A DNA stretch of 64,000 bases from Pseudomonas sp. TH41. Its GTDB lineage: Bacteria; Pseudomonadota; Gammaproteobacteria; Pseudomonadales; Pseudomonadaceae. The stretch is taken from assembly GCF_016650695.1 (NCBI RefSeq), contig NZ_JAEKFH010000003.1, forward strand, positions 888,001-952,000, given 5' to 3'. Position 1 is the first letter of the stretch, and every line of letters starts with the position of its first letter. A program made the translations under genes and the position numbers. The notes beneath the pieces were generated by a model that ran no database searches, was not told where the DNA came from, and saw only the letters and a program-made list of their open reading frames with translations. Below are positions 1 to 10,617 of the stretch, piece by piece.

Positions 1-503
1 GCATCAGCCAGGGAGTGCCCGACAAACCGCACCGGGACGCCCTTCTCTTCATAGAATTTTGCTTCGAACGGGAACAGCGTCAGCATCAGATCGCAGCCTT
101 CGCGAATCTTTAGCACGCGCTTCTGCCGCCAGGCCCAGACCGACGGGCTAACGTAATGCACGGTCTTGATCCCGGCCTGACGCAGCTTGAGCTCGATATT
201 GAGGTTGAAGTCCGGGGCATCGATACCGATGAACACGTCCGGCTTTTCGGCGATCAGGTCTGCGACCAACTTCTTGCGCCGAGCCAGCAGCTCGCGCAAT
301 CGGCCCAGTACTTCCACCAGCCCCATGACAGAGAGACGTTCCATCGGGAAATACGAGACCAGACCTTCAGCCTGCATCAGCGGGCCGCCGACCCCCATGA
401 ACTCGACTGCCGGATGCTTAGCCTTGAGCGCGCGCATGAGTCCCGCACCCAGAATGTCACCGGAAGCCTCACCCGCTACCAGCGCAATACGCAGATTGGC
501 CAT
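1..503 (-). CDS. lpxB: Lipid-A-disaccharide synthase LpxB (C-terminal part beyond window)
   Basis: The reading frame starts at an ATG (501-503, minus strand), two bases after the lpxA stop, and is still open at the window edge, so about 167 N-terminal residues are visible. The start [16 protein letters not shown] carries the GEASGD motif typical of LpxB (GT19 family), followed by a GVGGPLM segment and later SVWAW and VGHSLAD. LpxB joins UDP-2,3-diacylglucosamine to lipid X to make the lipid A disaccharide at the inner membrane. It is the last gene seen of a tightly packed fabZ-lpxA-lpxB run and is almost certainly co-transcribed with them. Only the truncation by the window limits the call. 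Confidence 0.95.
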   Translation of the reverse strand, partial: MANLRIALVAGEASGDILGAGLMRALKAKHPAVEFMGVGGPLMQAEGLVSYFPMERLSVMGLVEVLGRLRELLARRKKLVADLIAEKPDVFIGIDAPDFNLNIELKLRQAGIKTVHYVSPSVWAWRQKRVLKIREGCDLMLTLFPFEAKFYEEKGVPVRFVGHSLAD

Positions 504-505
504 GG

Positions 506-1282
506 TTAACGCGTGATGCCGCGAGTCGAAGACTGGATGGAATCACGGAACACCGCGACTTCCGGGAACTGAGCCGAGGGTTCAGCCAGTTCGGTAAGCG
601 CCTGTTCGACCGTCAGGCCCTGGCGGTAAACCACCTTGTAGGCACGACGCAGGGCGTGAATCGCATCTTCGCTAAAACCGCGTCGGCGCATGCCTTCGAA
701 GTTCATGCTGCGAGCTTCGGCCGGGTTGCCGAATACCGTGACGTACGCTGGAACATCCTTGCCAATGGCGGTGCCCATACCGGAAAAGCTGTGGGCGCCA
801 ATGTGGCAATACTGGTGAACCAGGGTAAAGCCGGACAGGATCGCCCAATCTTCAACGTGTACGTGGCCGGCCAGTGCGGTGTTGTTCACCAGGATGCAGT
901 GATTGCCAATGACGCTGTCGTGGCCAATGTGGGCATAGGCCATGATCAGGTTGTGATCACCCAGCGTCGTTTCCGAACGGTCCTGAACGGTGCCGCGGTG
1001 AATCGTCACGCCTTCGCGAATGACGTTGTGGTCACCGATGACCAGACGGGTTTCTTCACCCTTGTACTTCAGATCGGGGGTGTCCTCGCCTACCGAAGAA
1101 AACTGGTAGATGCGGTTGTGCTTACCGATTCGGGTCGGGCCCTTGAGAATTACATGCGGCCCGATCACTGTCCCCTCGCCGATTTCCACACCTGCGCCGA
1201 TGATCGACCAAGGGCCGACCTCGACGTCGTCGGCCAGGATGGCCGTCGGATCGATGATTGCGCGAGGGTCAATCAAACTCAT
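506..1282 (-). CDS. lpxA: UDP-N-acetylglucosamine O-acyltransferase LpxA
   Basis: A 258-residue protein, the usual LpxA length. It consists of a left-handed beta-helix of hexapeptide repeats ([20 protein letters not shown] onward) and a C-terminal helical part ending in GITR. The catalytic-His region reads [16 protein letters not shown]. LpxA moves a 3-hydroxyacyl chain from acyl carrier protein to UDP-GlcNAc, the first step of lipid A synthesis in the cytoplasm. The ATG overlaps the fabZ stop by four bases (ATGA), which suggests translational coupling, and lpxB follows after two bases. FabZ draws on the same hydroxyacyl-ACP pool, so this overlap puts the two competing enzymes in one operon. 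Confidence 0.98.
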   Translation of the reverse strand: MSLIDPRAIIDPTAILADDVEVGPWSIIGAGVEIGEGTVIGPHVILKGPTRIGKHNRIYQFSSVGEDTPDLKYKGEETRLVIGDHNVIREGVTIHRGTVQDRSETTLGDHNLIMAYAHIGHDSVIGNHCILVNNTALAGHVHVEDWAILSGFTLVHQYCHIGAHSFSGMGTAIGKDVPAYVTVFGNPAEARSMNFEGMRRRGFSEDAIHALRRAYKVVYRQGLTVEQALTELAEPSAQFPEVAVFRDSIQSSTRGITR

Positions 1283-1719
1283 AGTTTGCGTTCCGCGCAG
1301 ATGATTTCAGCGGAGCAGACCGGCTTGCCATCGACTGAAGCCTGGCATTCGAACTTCCAGATCTGGCGCTTGCAGCTCAGAAACTTGGCTTCAAGGATCA
1401 ACTGGTCGCCCGGCAGCACTGGCTGACGGAAACGCAGCTTGTCGGAACCCACGAAGTAGTAAAGGGTGCCGTCGGCCGGTTTCACGTCGAGCATTTTGAA
1501 ACCAAGGATCCCGGCAGCCTGAGCCATCGCTTCGATGATCAATACGCCTGGCATGATCGGATGCGCAGGGAAGTGACCATTGAAGAACGGTTCGTTGATG
1601 CTGACATTCTTGTAGGCGCGAATGCGCTTGCCTTCCACATCCAGATCCACGACCCGGTCCACCAGCAGGAACGGGTAACGGTGAGGCAGGTATTCGCGAA
1701 TCTCGTTGATGTCCATCAT
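1279..1719 (-). CDS. fabZ: 3-hydroxyacyl-ACP dehydratase FabZ
   Basis: A 146-residue hot-dog-fold dehydratase. The reading frame is open upstream to 1779, but the start [21 protein letters not shown] at 1719 gives the normal family length. The active-site region [11 protein letters not shown] and the [20 protein letters not shown] block, with the catalytic His and Glu, are present. FabZ dehydrates 3-hydroxyacyl-ACPs in the fatty acid elongation cycle. It sits between lpxD and lpxA, as in most gammaproteobacteria, and overlaps lpxA by four bases. A gap of about 108 bp to lpxD leaves room for a local promoter, but none is obvious by eye. Confidence 0.97.
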   Translation of the reverse strand: MMDINEIREYLPHRYPFLLVDRVVDLDVEGKRIRAYKNVSINEPFFNGHFPAHPIMPGVLIIEAMAQAAGILGFKMLDVKPADGTLYYFVGSDKLRFRQPVLPGDQLILEAKFLSCKRQIWKFECQASVDGKPVCSAEIICAERKL

Positions 1720-1827
1720 TTCGGGGGGAAGCCTATGTAAAGATTGGGAGCGCGCGACTGACGCGCACCCCTCTAGCAAATCAAGGAGGCAGTCTAGCGG
1801 CTGTGCACACTTGATATGGAAATGGTT

Positions 1828-2883
1828 TCAGCCATCTGATGAAGCATTACCGTCAGGGGTCACTTCCCCTACACGCTTTTCCAGCTGTCGCAGACGCCGC
1901 GCGATGTCATCGAGCTGACGTATGCGTGCCGCGCTTTTGCGCCACTCGGCAGCCGGTTGCATCGCCGTACCGGAAGAATATGAACCCGACTCGGTAATCG
2001 AGTGAGTGACCATTGTCATCCCGGTAATAAAAACGTTGTCGCAAATGTCGATATGCCCCACCAGCCCTACGCCACCCGCGAGCATGCAATGCTTGCCGAT
2101 TTTGGTGCTGCCGGAAATCCCCACGCACGCGGCCATGGCGGTGTGATCACCGATCTGGACGTTATGGGCAATCTGAATCTGATTGTCGAGCTTCACGCCA
2201 TTGCCGAGGATGGTATCGGCCAAGGCACCACGGTCGATGGCAGTATTAACGCCAATTTCCACGTCGTCACCGACCAGGACACCACCGATTTGAGCGATTT
2301 TCTGCCAAACGCCTTTCTCGTTGGCAAAACCGAAACCTTCGCCGCCCAGTACCGCACCCGACTGAATCACCACCCGTTTGCCAATGCGAACATCGTGGTA
2401 GAGCGTCACTCGCGGGGCGAGCCAGCCGCCCTCGCCAATTTCGCAACGGGCACCGATGAAGCAGTGCGCGCCAACAGTCACGCCCCCAGCAATACGCGCG
2501 GCGCTTTCGATCACCGCAAAGGCACCAATACTGGCTGTCGGATCAACCACTGCATCCGCCGCCACAACGGCTGTCGGATGAATACCGGCAGCGGCCTTGG
2601 GCTTGGGATCGAACAGATGGGAGACCCGCGCATAGGCCAGGTACGGATCAGGTACCACCAGCGCATTACCTGCAAAACCTTCCGCGTCAGCCGCCTTCAA
2701 CAACAGGGCTGCAGCCCGGCTATCAGCCAGGTATTTACGGTACTGAGGGTTTGCCAGAAAGCTCAACTGAGCTGGGCCAGCCTCTTGTAAAGTGGCTAGC
2801 CCAGTAATTTCTTTCTCCGCGTCGCCACGTAGCGTGGCGCCGAGGAACTCGGCCAGCTGGCCGAGCTTTATAGTCACTGTCAT
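1828..2883 (-). CDS. lpxD: UDP-3-O-(3-hydroxyacyl)glucosamine N-acyltransferase LpxD
   Basis: A 351-residue protein with the LpxD layout: an N-terminal uridine-binding domain ([20 protein letters not shown]), a long hexapeptide-repeat beta-helix (for example [20 protein letters not shown]) and a C-terminal helix ([19 protein letters not shown]). The catalytic His lies in the [16 protein letters not shown] segment. LpxD adds the N-linked hydroxyacyl chain in the third lipid A step. The ATG comes three bases after the skp stop, so the two genes are probably co-translated. The extra C-terminal tail [13 protein letters not shown] is not part of the conserved fold. Confidence 0.97.
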   Translation of the reverse strand: MTVTIKLGQLAEFLGATLRGDAEKEITGLATLQEAGPAQLSFLANPQYRKYLADSRAAALLLKAADAEGFAGNALVVPDPYLAYARVSHLFDPKPKAAAGIHPTAVVAADAVVDPTASIGAFAVIESAARIAGGVTVGAHCFIGARCEIGEGGWLAPRVTLYHDVRIGKRVVIQSGAVLGGEGFGFANEKGVWQKIAQIGGVLVGDDVEIGVNTAIDRGALADTILGNGVKLDNQIQIAHNVQIGDHTAMAACVGISGSTKIGKHCMLAGGVGLVGHIDICDNVFITGMTMVTHSITESGSYSSGTAMQPAAEWRKSAARIRQLDDIARRLRQLEKRVGEVTPDGNASSDG

Positions 2884-2886
2884 GGA

Positions 2887-3390
2887 TTACTTCAGCTGAT
2901 TCATGCGCTCGATAACCTGGCGAGTAATGTCGTACTGAGGTTTGACATCAATCACTGCGCCACGCTCGAAGACCAGGTCAAAAGCACCTTTCTTGATGAC
3001 TTCTTCCACAGCGCTGTCCAGTTTCGGCTTGAGCTGCTTCAGCATTTCACGGTCGGCAACGGCTTTGGCTTCGTTCAGTTCCTTGGACTGGAACTGGAAG
3101 TCACGGGCCTTTTGCTTGAATTCCAGCTCAAGACGTTCACGCTCGCCTTGTTGCATTTTGTCGCCACCGGCCATCAGACGGTCCTGAATGCCTTTGGCAC
3201 TGCTTTCCAGTGTCTTGAGCTTGGTCAGCTGAGGACCGAATTTTTTCTCGGCATCCACGGCGTATTTTTTGGCCGCATCGGATTCCAGCAGAGCCATCTG
3301 ATAGTTCAGAACGGCGATTTTCATGTCGGCAAAAGCCGGACCTGCTACCAATACGGTTGCCAGGAGAACCAATTGAGTCAACTTACGCAC
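2887..3390 (-). CDS. skp: Periplasmic OMP chaperone Skp/OmpH
   Basis: A 167-residue OmpH/Skp family protein. A signal peptide (MRKLTQLVLLATVLVAGPAFA, cleavage expected after AFA) is followed by DMKIAVLNYQMALLESDAA, the beta-core strand, and then by long charged helices (about residues 45-125) that form the tentacles of the trimer. Skp captures unfolded outer-membrane proteins leaving the Sec translocon and hands them to the Bam complex, which fits its place just downstream of bamA. The lpxD gene follows after three bases. Confidence 0.95.
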   Translation of the reverse strand: MRKLTQLVLLATVLVAGPAFADMKIAVLNYQMALLESDAAKKYAVDAEKKFGPQLTKLKTLESSAKGIQDRLMAGGDKMQQGERERLELEFKQKARDFQFQSKELNEAKAVADREMLKQLKPKLDSAVEEVIKKGAFDLVFERGAVIDVKPQYDITRQVIERMNQLK

Positions 3391-3435
3391 GATGCACTCC
3401 TACAAAATCCATTGTCGTTATCTTGGGTCAGACGC

Positions 3436-5814
3436 TTAGAACGTCTGGCCGAGGGAGAATTGGAACACTTGAGTCTCGGCATTGCTGTCCGGTTTCTTGA
3501 CTGGCATCGCCAAGGCGAAGCTCAACGGACCAAGGGCGGTAACCCATGTCACACCGACACCCACCGAACTGGCCATATTGCTCAGGCTGATGTCGTTACA
3601 CTGAGTGTTGGACTTCGAACCATCGGCGTTAGTGCTCTGCTTGCAAGACGAATCGAACACATTACCCACGTCCCAGAATACCGAAGTGCGCAAGGAACGC
3701 TGATCTTTCACGAACGGCAGAGGGAACAGAACTTCTACACCACCCTGAATCAGGACGTTACCACCAAACGGTAGTGGATCCTGGTCCGGGTCGACTGCGG
3801 TCCCCGGGTTCACGCCCCGGCTCGGCGTACTACGAGGCCCCAGAGTACTGTCCTTGAAGCCACGAACCGAGTTGAAACCACCAGCATAGTAGTTTTCATA
3901 GAACGGCAAGCCATCGGTCGAACCATAACCATCGCCATAACCCAGTTCGGTGTGAAGGCGCATGGTGTAGTTTTCAGACAACGGCTGGAACAATTGACCG
4001 CGGTAATCGAGCTTGAAGAACGACAAGTCGCTGCCCGGGGTCGTGGCTTCCGCGGTAAGACTTTGGGAGTGACCACGGGTCGCCAGTACACCTTTGTTCA
4101 AGGTGGATTCAGACCAACCGGCCGATGCCTTGAAGTTCAGGTACTGATCACCTTGCTGGTTAACGAAGTCGAAGATTTCGTCGACGGTGTAAAGACCGGT
4201 CTTGATCTTGTCTTGTTGCGCAGACAAACCAAACGTCAGACGTGAAGTCTCGCTGATCGGGTAACCGACGCTGACACCTGCACCCAGGCTGTCTACGGCG
4301 TAGCTGGCTACGTTGACATCGAGGTCTTTGTAGTCGGTGGTGCGATAGAACGCGTTGTAACCCAGGCTCACGCCATCAGCAGTCCAGTACGGGTCGACAT
4401 AACCGAAGTTATAGCGGCTTTGGTATTGGCTTTTGGTCAAGCCGATACTGACCTTGTTACCGGTACCCAGGAAGTTGTTCTGCGTGATCGAACCACCCAG
4501 GATCAGACCGGCGCTCTGGGCGAAACCGATACTGGCGGTGATCGAACCGGAAGCCTGCTCTTCTACGCTGTAGTTCACATCAACCTGGTCATCGACACCC
4601 GGTACAGCCGGGGTTTCGACGTTGACTTCCTTGAAGAAGCCCAGACGCTCAAGACGGGTCTTGGACTGGTCGATGAGGTAGGTCGAAGCCCAGCCACCTT
4701 CCATTTGACGCATTTCACGGCGCAGCACTTCGTCTTCGGACTTGGTGTTGCCACGGAAGTTGATGCGGTTGACGTAAGCACGTTTGCCCGGATCGACAGC
4801 GAAGGTAATGTCTACGGTGTGATCGTCATCGTGAGGCTGTGGCACGCCGTTGACGTTGGCGAAGGTATAGCCTTCGTTACCCAGACGGCGGGTGATCAGC
4901 TCGGAGGTGGTGGTCATCAGCTTGCGCGAGAACACCTGGCCTTTCTGGACCAGCAAGAGGGACTTGACCTGGTCTTCTGGAACTTTCAGGTCGCCGCTCA
5001 GCTTGACGTCACGAACGGTGTACTTCTCGCCTTCGTTGACATTGACAGTGATATAGACGTGTTTCTTGTCCGGGGTGATGGACACCTGGGTCGAAGCGAT
5101 ATCCATATTGATATAGCCACGGTCCAGGTAGTAGGAACGCAGACGCTCCAGGTCACCGGAAAGTTTTTCACGAGCGTACTTGTCATCGTTCTTGAAGAAC
5201 GACAGCCAGTTAGTCGTCTTGAGCTCGAACAGGTCGATCAGGTCTTCATCAGGGAAAACGGTATTACCCACCACGTTAATGTGCTGGATAGCCGCGACGG
5301 TGCCTTCGTTGATGTTGACCTTCAGCGCAACGCGGTTACGCGGCTGCGGCACCACTTCGGTGTCGACGGTAGCCGAGTAGCGGCCCTGAGCGACGTATTG
5401 GCGCTGCAGTTCGTTACGCACACCTTCGAGGGTGGCGCGCTGGAAGATTTCGCCTTCGGCCAGACCGGACTGTTTGAGGCCTTTCATCAAGTCTTCAGTG
5501 GAGATCGCCTTGTTACCCTCGATCTCGATACTGGCAACTGACGGACGTTCGACTACCGTGATGACAAGGACGTTGCCTTCGCGGCCCAGTTGGATATCTT
5601 GAAAGAACCCGGTTTTGAACAGCGCACGAGTGGATTCCACCAGGCGACGATCATCCGCCTGTTCACCGACGTTCAACGGTAAAGCACCAAAGACGCTACC
5701 CGCGGAGACCCGCTGGAGGCCATTGACGCGAATATCAGAGATAGTGAAGGACTCGGCGTGAACTTCGGCGATCATCAATACGGTGAGAACCGCAGTTAGC
5801 AGCAGACGTTTCAT
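3436..5814 (-). CDS. bamA: Outer membrane protein assembly factor BamA
   Basis: The start chosen is MKRLLLTAVLTVLMIAEVHA at 5814. An open frame nine codons longer exists, but only this start puts the signal peptide at the N-terminus. The mature protein (792 residues with leader) has five POTRA domains, beginning with SFTISDIRVNGLQRVSAG, then the 16-strand Omp85 barrel containing the conserved VRGF segment (SVRGFKDSTLGPR), and ends FQFSLGQTF with the terminal Phe of outer-membrane proteins. BamA is the essential core of the machine that inserts beta-barrel proteins. It lies between rseP and skp. A hairpin in the rseP-bamA gap is listed separately. Confidence 0.98.
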   Translation of the reverse strand: MKRLLLTAVLTVLMIAEVHAESFTISDIRVNGLQRVSAGSVFGALPLNVGEQADDRRLVESTRALFKTGFFQDIQLGREGNVLVITVVERPSVASIEIEGNKAISTEDLMKGLKQSGLAEGEIFQRATLEGVRNELQRQYVAQGRYSATVDTEVVPQPRNRVALKVNINEGTVAAIQHINVVGNTVFPDEDLIDLFELKTTNWLSFFKNDDKYAREKLSGDLERLRSYYLDRGYINMDIASTQVSITPDKKHVYITVNVNEGEKYTVRDVKLSGDLKVPEDQVKSLLLVQKGQVFSRKLMTTTSELITRRLGNEGYTFANVNGVPQPHDDDHTVDITFAVDPGKRAYVNRINFRGNTKSEDEVLRREMRQMEGGWASTYLIDQSKTRLERLGFFKEVNVETPAVPGVDDQVDVNYSVEEQASGSITASIGFAQSAGLILGGSITQNNFLGTGNKVSIGLTKSQYQSRYNFGYVDPYWTADGVSLGYNAFYRTTDYKDLDVNVASYAVDSLGAGVSVGYPISETSRLTFGLSAQQDKIKTGLYTVDEIFDFVNQQGDQYLNFKASAGWSESTLNKGVLATRGHSQSLTAEATTPGSDLSFFKLDYRGQLFQPLSENYTMRLHTELGYGDGYGSTDGLPFYENYYAGGFNSVRGFKDSTLGPRSTPSRGVNPGTAVDPDQDPLPFGGNVLIQGGVEVLFPLPFVKDQRSLRTSVFWDVGNVFDSSCKQSTNADGSKSNTQCNDISLSNMASSVGVGVTWVTALGPLSFALAMPVKKPDSNAETQVFQFSLGQTF

Positions 5815-5849
5815 GAAGTCCTTTCTTATTCCAACTGGCAATAAACAAA

Positions 5850-5868
5850 CTGCCGCAAAATGCGGCAG
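5850..5868 (-). terminator. Hairpin between rseP and bamA, possible attenuator
   Basis: On the minus strand an 8-bp perfect stem (CTGCCGCA / TGCGGCAG) with a 3-base loop is followed by TTTGTTTATT. It lies just after the rseP stop and 36 bases before the bamA start. It could reduce read-through into bamA or protect the mRNA end. The T tract is interrupted, so full termination is doubtful. Confidence 0.45.
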
Positions 5869-5890
5869 ATTCGCAATTCAGCGAATTGTG

Positions 5891-7243
5891 TTACAGACGG
5901 CCCAAATCATTGACCAGAGCAAGCAACATCACCCCGACCACCAAACTGATACCGATCTGTATCCCCCAACCCTGCACCCGATCCGACAAGGGACGACCAC
6001 GCGTCCACTCGATCAGATAAAACAACAAATGCCCCCCATCCAGTACCGGAATAGGCAACAAATTCAGAACCCCCAAGCTAATACTCAGATAAGCAAGGAA
6101 ATTCAGGAAATCAGCGACGCCCGACTGGGCAGAAGCGCCCGCCACTTTAGCAATGGTTATCGGTCCACTCAAGTTTTTTACCGAGAGCTCACCGAACAAC
6201 ATTTTCTTAAGTGAATCGAGGGTCAGTACGCTCATGGTCCAGGTGCGTCGAGCCCCCTCTCCAATCGCGGCCATCGGTCCGTAACTGACCTCGCGAATCA
6301 TCTCTGGCGGCCAATCGACAGCTTTCACCCCTGCCCCCAAATAACCGTTGGGTGCCTTGCTCTCGCCGCGAGCAGCCAGCGTCACAGGGACGTCGATTTG
6401 AGCACCATCGCGTTCAACGCGCAGCATGATTTTGGTATCGGGATGCATACGCACCGTATCGACCACCTGCTGCCAGTCATCCAGCGACTTGCCATCAAGC
6501 GCCAGCAACCGGTCACCAGTTTTCAGGCCCGCCGCCTGGGCCGGGCCTTTCGGATCAAGTTCGGCCAGGACCGGTGGCAACGCAGGACGCCAAGGGCGAA
6601 TACCCAGCGAGCGAATCGGATCCGGCTCATCGGCTCCCTTGAGCCATTTATCCAACGCCAGCTCACGAGGTGAATCCGCCGTCGAGCCTTGCTCACGAAC
6701 CAGCAACTGAAGGGTTCCGCTCTCCCCAAGGCGGCGGACCAACTGCAGATTCACCGCAGCCCACCCGGAAGTCGGTTCGCCATCGATGGCAACAATTTCC
6801 TGCCCCGGGCTCAAACCTGCCCCGGCCGCGAGACTTCCAGTCTCGACAGAACCAATGACTGGCCGCACCTGCTGGCTGCCGAGCATTGCCAGCACCCAGA
6901 AAAAAATCATCGCCAGCAAAAAGTTGGCAATCGGACCGGCAGCCACGATAGCAATGCGCTGACGAACTGATTTGCGATTGAAAGCCTGATCGAGCAGGTC
7001 AGCCGGCACTTCGCCTTCACGCTCGTCGAGCATCTTGACGTAGCCCCCCAGCGGAATGGCGGCGACGACGAATTCAGTGCCTTTCTTGTCGTGCCAGCGC
7101 AGCAACGGCATACCAAAGCCCACGGAGAAACGCAGCACTTTGACCCCACAGCGACGTGCGACCCAGAAATGGCCGAATTCGTGGAAGGTAACCAGCACAC
7201 CCAAAGCCACCAGGGTGCCGACAATCATATAGAGCGCGCTCAT
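5891..7243 (-). CDS. rseP: Site-2 intramembrane zinc protease RseP
   Basis: A 450-residue M50 family protease. The zinc-binding HEFGH motif lies at residues 21-25 in the first membrane segment (FHEFGHFWVARRCGVKV), two PDZ domains occupy the periplasmic middle part, and the third zinc ligand is in the NLLPIPVLDGGHLLFY segment near the C-terminus. RseP makes the second, intramembrane cut of an anti-sigma factor such as MucA/RseA and so releases the envelope-stress sigma factor. It also removes remnant signal peptides. It sits between dxr and bamA, the usual order, linking stress signalling to OMP assembly. Confidence 0.97.
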   Translation of the reverse strand: MSALYMIVGTLVALGVLVTFHEFGHFWVARRCGVKVLRFSVGFGMPLLRWHDKKGTEFVVAAIPLGGYVKMLDEREGEVPADLLDQAFNRKSVRQRIAIVAAGPIANFLLAMIFFWVLAMLGSQQVRPVIGSVETGSLAAGAGLSPGQEIVAIDGEPTSGWAAVNLQLVRRLGESGTLQLLVREQGSTADSPRELALDKWLKGADEPDPIRSLGIRPWRPALPPVLAELDPKGPAQAAGLKTGDRLLALDGKSLDDWQQVVDTVRMHPDTKIMLRVERDGAQIDVPVTLAARGESKAPNGYLGAGVKAVDWPPEMIREVSYGPMAAIGEGARRTWTMSVLTLDSLKKMLFGELSVKNLSGPITIAKVAGASAQSGVADFLNFLAYLSISLGVLNLLPIPVLDGGHLLFYLIEWTRGRPLSDRVQGWGIQIGISLVVGVMLLALVNDLGRL

Positions 7244-7297
7244 CTACTTTCTCCGCAAACCTATTCAGTGCTGCATGAGGCCAACGTATTGCTGCAC

Positions 7298-8488
7298 CTA
7301 TCGCCCATGACGACTCAACCATTGCCCGGCCAGTACTCGCGCTTTCGAGTCAGCCGTGAACACCGCCTCGAGATCATCCACCACAACCACCGGCTCGAGA
7401 TTCAAGACTTCCTCGATGATACTCGCGATTTCCAGGTAACGAACCCGTCCGTCGAGAAAGGCCGCGACGGCCACTTCATTCGCCGCGTTAAGCATCGCCG
7501 GCGCGCTGTTGCCAGCCTCGGCGGCCTGACGCGCCAGGCGCAGACAAGGGAATCGCTCTTCATCGGGCGCCTGGAAGTCGAGGCGCGCAATGGCAAACAA
7601 ATCCAGCGGTGCAACACCCGAATCTATCCGCTCTGGCCACGCCAGGGCGTTGGCGATCGGCGTGCGCATGTCCGGATTGCCCAACTGGGCCAATACGGAG
7701 CCATCGATGTAGTCGACCAGCGAATGAATCACGCTCTGAGGGTGAATCACCACTTCGACCTGCGACGGTTTGGCGTCGAACAACCAGCAAGCCTCGATCA
7801 ACTCGAGGCCTTTGTTCATCATGCTGGCTGAATCGACCGAAATCTTGCGCCCCATGGACCAGTTCGGGTGGGCACACGCCTGCTCAGGAGTCACATGCGC
7901 CAGCTCAGCCATGGGTGTCTGTCGGAATGGACCGCCAGAGGCTGTGAGTAAAATTCGACGCACACCGACCGCCCCAAGACCACGGGCAAAATCCAGCGGC
8001 ATGCACTGGAAAATCGCGTTGTGCTCACTGTCGATCGGCAGCAGTACCGAACCGCTGTTGCGCACAGCCTGCATGAACAACGCACCGGACATTACCAGTG
8101 CTTCTTTGTTAGCCAGGAGAATTTTCTTGCCGGCTTCGACCGCCGCCAGCGTCGGACGCAAGCCCGCCGCACCCACGATGGCCGCCATGACGGCATCGAC
8201 TTCAGGATCGGAAGCGATCTGACACAGCCCCTCCTCACCCACCAACACACGGGTCGACAAGCCAGCGGCACGCAGATCGTCCTGCAACGCTCGGCCAGCG
8301 CCCGCTTCAGGCACCACGGCGAACCGTGGCTTATGCCGCACACACAGCGCCAGCAGCTCACTCAGACGAGTGAAACCACTCAATGCGAAGACCTGATAGC
8401 TCTCGGGATGACGAGCGATGACATCGAGCGTGCTCAGGCCGATCGAGCCGGTCGCTCCCAGGACGGTAATCTGCTGTGGGCGGCTCAC
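7298..8488 (-). CDS. dxr: 1-deoxy-D-xylulose 5-phosphate reductoisomerase Dxr
   Basis: The likely start is the GTG at 8488 ([17 protein letters not shown]), which overlaps the cdsA stop as GTGA and yields 396 residues, the usual length. A frame five codons longer exists but would begin inside cdsA. The N-terminus has the NADPH-binding GATGSIG motif. Later blocks [23 protein letters not shown] and LTASGGPF are the active-site and metal-binding regions. Dxr makes 2-C-methylerythritol 4-phosphate, the committed step of the MEP isoprenoid pathway, which supplies UppS in the same cluster. Confidence 0.97.
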   Translation of the reverse strand: MSRPQQITVLGATGSIGLSTLDVIARHPESYQVFALSGFTRLSELLALCVRHKPRFAVVPEAGAGRALQDDLRAAGLSTRVLVGEEGLCQIASDPEVDAVMAAIVGAAGLRPTLAAVEAGKKILLANKEALVMSGALFMQAVRNSGSVLLPIDSEHNAIFQCMPLDFARGLGAVGVRRILLTASGGPFRQTPMAELAHVTPEQACAHPNWSMGRKISVDSASMMNKGLELIEACWLFDAKPSQVEVVIHPQSVIHSLVDYIDGSVLAQLGNPDMRTPIANALAWPERIDSGVAPLDLFAIARLDFQAPDEERFPCLRLARQAAEAGNSAPAMLNAANEVAVAAFLDGRVRYLEIASIIEEVLNLEPVVVVDDLEAVFTADSKARVLAGQWLSRHGR

Positions 8489-9291
8489 GGTGCCGCCATC
8501 CACAGCAACACCGCAAACACGGGAATCGCCGCCGTCAGACTGTCGATGCGATCCAGCACCCCGCCGTGACCTGGCAGCAAATTGCTGCTGTCCTTGATCC
8601 CGGACTGGCGCTTGAACATGCTTTCAGTGAGATCACCCACTACCGAAATGAACACGATCAGGGCGGCACCCAACAGCCCCATCAACACCTGGGCGAAGCT
8701 CCAGTCACGCACAATACCGACGACCGCTGCGATCACCAGACTTAACAGCAAGCCGCCATACACGCCTTCCCAGCTCTTACCGGGACTGACCTGTGGTGCC
8801 AGCTTGCGCTTGCCGAAGGCCCGACCGGAAAAGTAGGCGCCAACATCGGCACCCCAGACGAGCACCATCACCGCCATGATCAGCCAGTTACCCAAAGGCT
8901 CCTGCTTGATCTGAACCAGACCCTGCCAGGCCGGCAGCAGGATCAGCAGGCCGATCACTAGTTTGCAGACAGCGCTGGCCCAGTGGTCGCTGGAGCGCGG
9001 ATAAGTCAGCACCAGATAAGTCGCAACGCCCCACCACAGCACCGATGCACCCAACACCCAGGGCGCGAGCCCCGGCAGGATGTGCATGACGAACAACATC
9101 AACGCGACGACAGCGGCATAGGCAATGCGGATTGGCTGGGCGGTGAAGCCCGCCAGACGAGCCCACTCCCAGGCGCCAAGGGTCACGATCAACCCGATGA
9201 ACAGCGCAAAACCTGATCCTTCGAGCAGAAAAAACCCGCACAGGGCAATCGGCAGCAGGATCAGTGCGGTGATGATTCGTTGTTTAAGCAT
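8485..9291 (-). CDS. cdsA: Phosphatidate cytidylyltransferase CdsA
   Basis: A 268-residue polytopic membrane protein ([21 protein letters not shown] is the first membrane segment), with the CDP-diglyceride synthase signature near the C-terminus: [27 protein letters not shown] and [17 protein letters not shown]. It makes CDP-diacylglycerol from CTP and phosphatidic acid, the branch point for all phospholipids. The start codon shares a base with the uppS stop, and its stop overlaps the dxr GTG, so three genes are coupled end to end. Confidence 0.96.
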   Translation of the reverse strand: MLKQRIITALILLPIALCGFFLLEGSGFALFIGLIVTLGAWEWARLAGFTAQPIRIAYAAVVALMLFVMHILPGLAPWVLGASVLWWGVATYLVLTYPRSSDHWASAVCKLVIGLLILLPAWQGLVQIKQEPLGNWLIMAVMVLVWGADVGAYFSGRAFGKRKLAPQVSPGKSWEGVYGGLLLSLVIAAVVGIVRDWSFAQVLMGLLGAALIVFISVVGDLTESMFKRQSGIKDSSNLLPGHGGVLDRIDSLTAAIPVFAVLLWMAAP

Positions 9292-10046
9292 TAAACCCGG
9301 GCTCCAGCCTCGACCTGCTCGCTCGTTTTACCGAAGCGGCGCTGGCGAGAAGCGAAATCTGCCAGCGCGGTGCGCATAGCGTCGTGTTTGAAGTCCGGCC
9401 AGAACAGGTCGGAGAAGTACAGCTCGGTGTAAGCCAGCTGCCACAGCAGGAAGTTGCTGATGCGATGCTCACCGCCGGTACGAATGCACAAGTCCGGCAA
9501 CGGCAGATCCCCGGTCATCAGACAGGTTTGCAGCAGTTCGGGCGTGATGTCTTCCGGACGCAGATGCCCGGCCTGAACCTCCCGCGCCAGACGCTGCGCA
9601 GCTTGCGCGATGTCCCACTGGCCGCCGTAGTTGGCGGCGATCTGCAGGATGAAACGATTGGCGCCCGCCGTCATGGCTTCGGCCTCACGCATGGCCGCTT
9701 GAAGCTCTGGATGAAAACGCGAACGGTCGCCAATGATGCGCAAACTGATGTTGTTTTCGTTCAGGCGCTTGGCCTCACGACGCAATGCCTTGAAGAACAG
9801 ATCCATCAAGGCACTGACCTCGTCGGCCGGGCGCTGCCAGTTCTCGCTGGAGAAAGCAAACAGGGTCAGTACCTCGACCTTGGCCTCGGCACACACCTCG
9901 ATCACCGCACGAACCGCATCTACGCCCGCTTTATGCCCGGCAACACCCGGCATAAAGCGTTTTTTCGCCCAGCGATTATTACCATCCATGATGATCGCGA
10001 CATGGCGCGGCACCGCGGACGGCACAGTCTGCTTGGTCTTTTCCAT
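9291..10046 (-). CDS. uppS: Undecaprenyl (polyprenyl) diphosphate synthase UppS
   Basis: A 251-residue cis-prenyltransferase. The conserved first block is HVAIIMDGNNRWAKKR with the catalytic Asp, followed by GHKAGVDAVR, FAFSSENWQRP and the C-terminal RTGGEHRISNFLLWQ. It condenses isopentenyl units into the C55 lipid carrier for peptidoglycan and O-antigen. It sits between frr and cdsA and overlaps cdsA by one base. The MEP enzyme Dxr, upstream in its supply route, is two genes away. Confidence 0.97.
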   Translation of the reverse strand: MEKTKQTVPSAVPRHVAIIMDGNNRWAKKRFMPGVAGHKAGVDAVRAVIEVCAEAKVEVLTLFAFSSENWQRPADEVSALMDLFFKALRREAKRLNENNISLRIIGDRSRFHPELQAAMREAEAMTAGANRFILQIAANYGGQWDIAQAAQRLAREVQAGHLRPEDITPELLQTCLMTGDLPLPDLCIRTGGEHRISNFLLWQLAYTELYFSDLFWPDFKHDAMRTALADFASRQRRFGKTSEQVEAGARV

Positions 10047-10059
10047 GAAAACGCGACCC

Positions 10060-10617
10060 TTATACGGCCATCAGGTCTTTTTCTTTCTGCGCCAAGTTCG
10101 CGTCGATTTCAGCCACGTACTTTTTGGTCAGATCATCAATTTCGCCAGTGGCGCGACGCTCTTCGTCTTCGCTGATTTCCTTTTCCTTGACCAGATCCTT
10201 GAGCTGGCTGTTCGCATCACGACGGATGTTGCGCACAGCAACACGGGCGTCTTCAGCAACATCGCGAGCCTGCTTGGTGAAGCCCTTACGGGTTTCTTCG
10301 GTCAGGGCCGGCATGGAGATCAGCAGCAACTCACCCAGGTTGGTCGGGTTGAGGTTCAGGCCAGCACTGCCGATCGCTTTGTCGACAGCGCCCAGCATGT
10401 TGCGCTCAAAGGCAACGACTTGCAGGGTACGAGCATCCTTAACGGTGATGTTAGCCACCTGTTTGATCGGCGTGTCGGAGCCGTAGTACGGCACCATCAC
10501 ACCTTCCAGAATGCTTGGATGCGCCTGGCCGGTACGAATTCGGCCGAAGTTGTGCATCAGCGACTCGACGGATTTCTGCATACGCTCTTTAGCGTCTTTC
10601 TTGATTTCGTTGATCAT
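10060..10617 (-). CDS. frr: Ribosome recycling factor Frr
   Basis: A protein of 185 residues, the exact family length: [20 protein letters not shown], then the [20 protein letters not shown] block and a long C-terminal three-helix bundle. With EF-G it splits the post-termination ribosome. The ATG overlaps the pyrH stop by four bases, giving the classic pyrH-frr pair. uppS begins 13 bases downstream. Confidence 0.98.
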   Translation of the reverse strand: MINEIKKDAKERMQKSVESLMHNFGRIRTGQAHPSILEGVMVPYYGSDTPIKQVANITVKDARTLQVVAFERNMLGAVDKAIGSAGLNLNPTNLGELLLISMPALTEETRKGFTKQARDVAEDARVAVRNIRRDANSQLKDLVKEKEISEDEERRATGEIDDLTKKYVAEIDANLAQKEKDLMAV